Source: Gemmatimonadota bacterium (GTDB lineage Bacteria > Gemmatimonadota > Gemmatimonadetes > Longimicrobiales > Gaopeijiaceae). Taken from it: DNA of 8,046 nucleotides. Location of the stretch: assembly GCA_007129525.1 (NCBI GenBank), contig SKVI01000172.1:1-8046 (forward strand). Direction: 5' to 3'. The notes beneath the pieces were generated by a model. The model was not told the origin of the DNA and did not search any database. It saw only the letters and a program-made list of their open reading frames with translations. This document shows positions 7,342 to 8,046 of this stretch, piece after piece. The first letter of the stretch is position 1. Each line of letters opens with the position of its first letter. The position numbers were made by a program, and so were the translations under genes.

Positions 7342-8019
7342 CTATCGGTCGTGGTGCCGCACGTAGGGGAGAAGGGCAAGAAAGCGGGCTCGCTTCACCG
7401 CCGTGCCGAGATCCCGCTGAAACCGGGCCGTCACCTTGGTGGTGCGCTTGGGAAGAATCTTGCCCTGCTCGGTGATGAAACGCGACAGGGTGGAGACGTC
7501 CTTGTAGTTCAGCACCTCGATCCGGGGCCCTTCCACCCGACGCCGCCGACCTCGTCCGCCGGCAAACTCCGGGGGGGAGTCGTCGTCCTCGTCGAGATCG
7601 TCGTCGTCCTCGTCGAGATCGTCGTCGTCCTCGAGGTCATCGTCATCGTCGTCGTCGTCGTGGTCACCACCATCGGCGGCGCCCTCCGCCTCGAACACCT
7701 CTGCCATGATGGACATCCCCGAAGTGGGCTCGCCCTCGCTGACAATCACGAGAAACCGCATCAGTTCCTCGTCGAGCTTCAGCAGGCGTTCGAACTCGCT
7801 GAGGCTGCCGGGCTCGGTGGCGAACTGCGCCACCACGTAGTAGCCCTGGTTCTGGTCCTGGATCTCGTACGCGAGCTGGCGTACTCCCCAGTGGTCCACT
7901 GCGGTCACCTCGGCGCCCTTCGGCCCCGAAACCACATCGTGAAAGCGCTCGAGCTTCTCGTCCACCGTCTCCTCGTCAAGCGAGGGGTGGAAGATGTATA
8001 CGACCTCGTAATTCTTCAT
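7342..8019 (-). CDS. Fused ribosomal proteins S6 and S18 (rpsF-rpsR fusion) with an acidic linker
   Basis: A single 225-residue frame carries two 30S platform proteins. Residues 1 to about 97 are S6: it begins MKNYEVVYIF and contains WGVRQLAYEI and the LDEELMRFLV strand typical of the family. Residues 121-147 are a linker of 21 Asp, 3 Glu and 3 Leu. Residues about 155-225 are S18: a basic arm (RGRRRR), then NYKDVSTL, the GKILPKR turn and KRARFLALLPYV at the end. S6 and S18 bind each other on 16S rRNA, so fusion would fix their ratio. The Cys found in the S18 N-terminal region of E. coli and Bacillus is absent. S6 and S18 are normally separate genes, often with ssb between them; no ssb is present here. 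The ATG at 8019 fits the S6 N-terminus, although the Shine-Dalgarno before it is poor. No ATG with a good ribosome site precedes the S18 part; a GTG inside its basic arm is the only weak alternative. Family identity is secure. Whether the product stays fused is not known. Confidence 0.93.
   Translation of the reverse strand: MKNYEVVYIFHPSLDEETVDEKLERFHDVVSGPKGAEVTAVDHWGVRQLAYEIQDQNQGYYVVAQFATEPGSLSEFERLLKLDEELMRFLVIVSEGEPTSGMSIMAEVFEAEGAADGGDHDDDDDDDDLEDDDDLDEDDDDLDEDDDSPPEFAGGRGRRRRVEGPRIEVLNYKDVSTLSRFITEQGKILPKRTTKVTARFQRDLGTAVKRARFLALLPYVRHHDR
7580..7642 (-). repeat. 21-bp in-frame tandem repeat coding the acidic linker
   Basis: Two perfect 21-bp copies lie back to back (7580-7600 and 7601-7621). 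A third copy (7622-7642) keeps its first 12 bases on the plus strand and then diverges. The unit is a multiple of three, so each copy encodes seven residues (DDDDLDE in one register) without breaking the S6-S18 frame. Next to it, 7643-7661 continues as near-pure Asp codons. The arrangement suggests growth by slippage or unequal exchange under pressure to keep frame and charge. Confidence 0.85.
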
Positions 8020-8046
8020 AGGCGTGCCAGGTCCCTCGGTCCGTTG

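Noticed and set aside
6294..7379. A 361-codon minus-strand frame overlapping the DUF2232 gene
   Set aside because: Its translation is Gly/Arg/Pro-rich without domain features, whereas the overlapping frame has regular membrane helices and DUF2232 motifs and a good ribosome site.
7580..7661. CRISPR-like or non-coding repeat array
   Set aside because: The repeats are directly adjacent with no spacers, are multiples of three and lie in frame within a ribosomal gene.
7342..8019. Fusion caused by a sequencing error between separate rpsF and rpsR genes
   Set aside because: The acidic linker keeps codon phase throughout, its repeat unit is a multiple of three, and no start codon with a good ribosome site precedes S18. 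An error cannot be fully excluded without reads.

Overview
The window is GC-rich chromosomal DNA. Every gene I can support lies on the minus strand, so the functional order runs from the right end to the left end. The content is housekeeping: ribosome building and silencing, then chromosome organisation. There is no sign of phage, transposon, CRISPR, tRNA or rRNA. The combination of high GC, a YybS-type (DUF2232) gene before rplI, rsfS after rplI, and a fused S6-S18 gene suggests a deep-branching high-GC bacterium. Gemmatimonadota or a relative is my best guess. It is an inference at low to moderate confidence, because no 16S or other decisive marker is present.

Right part (8019 to 5454): a ribosomal operon. 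It opens with one reading frame that encodes ribosomal protein S6, then an almost pure Asp/Glu linker, then ribosomal protein S18. The usual ssb gene between rpsF and rpsR is missing. Next come a polytopic DUF2232/YybS-like membrane protein, rplI (L9) and rsfS (ribosomal silencing factor). Gaps are 77, 19 and about 7 nt, so co-transcription is likely. A 164-nt non-coding gap (5290-5453) follows rsfS.

Left part (5289 to 1): a tightly coupled trio. The first gene encodes a tail-anchored protein whose N-terminal half looks like a ParA/MinD/CpsD-type P-loop ATPase that has lost its Walker A and Walker B catalytic residues. Its stop overlaps the start of smc in ATGA. smc is full length and has all its ATPase motifs. 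The smc end overlaps by 14 nt the GTG start of an RNase Z-like metallo-beta-lactamase-fold gene, which runs off the left edge of the window.

The most unusual items are the S6-S18 fusion with its acidic linker, built in part from a 21-bp in-frame tandem repeat, and the membrane-anchored pseudo-ATPase translationally coupled to smc. The remaining genes look ordinary.
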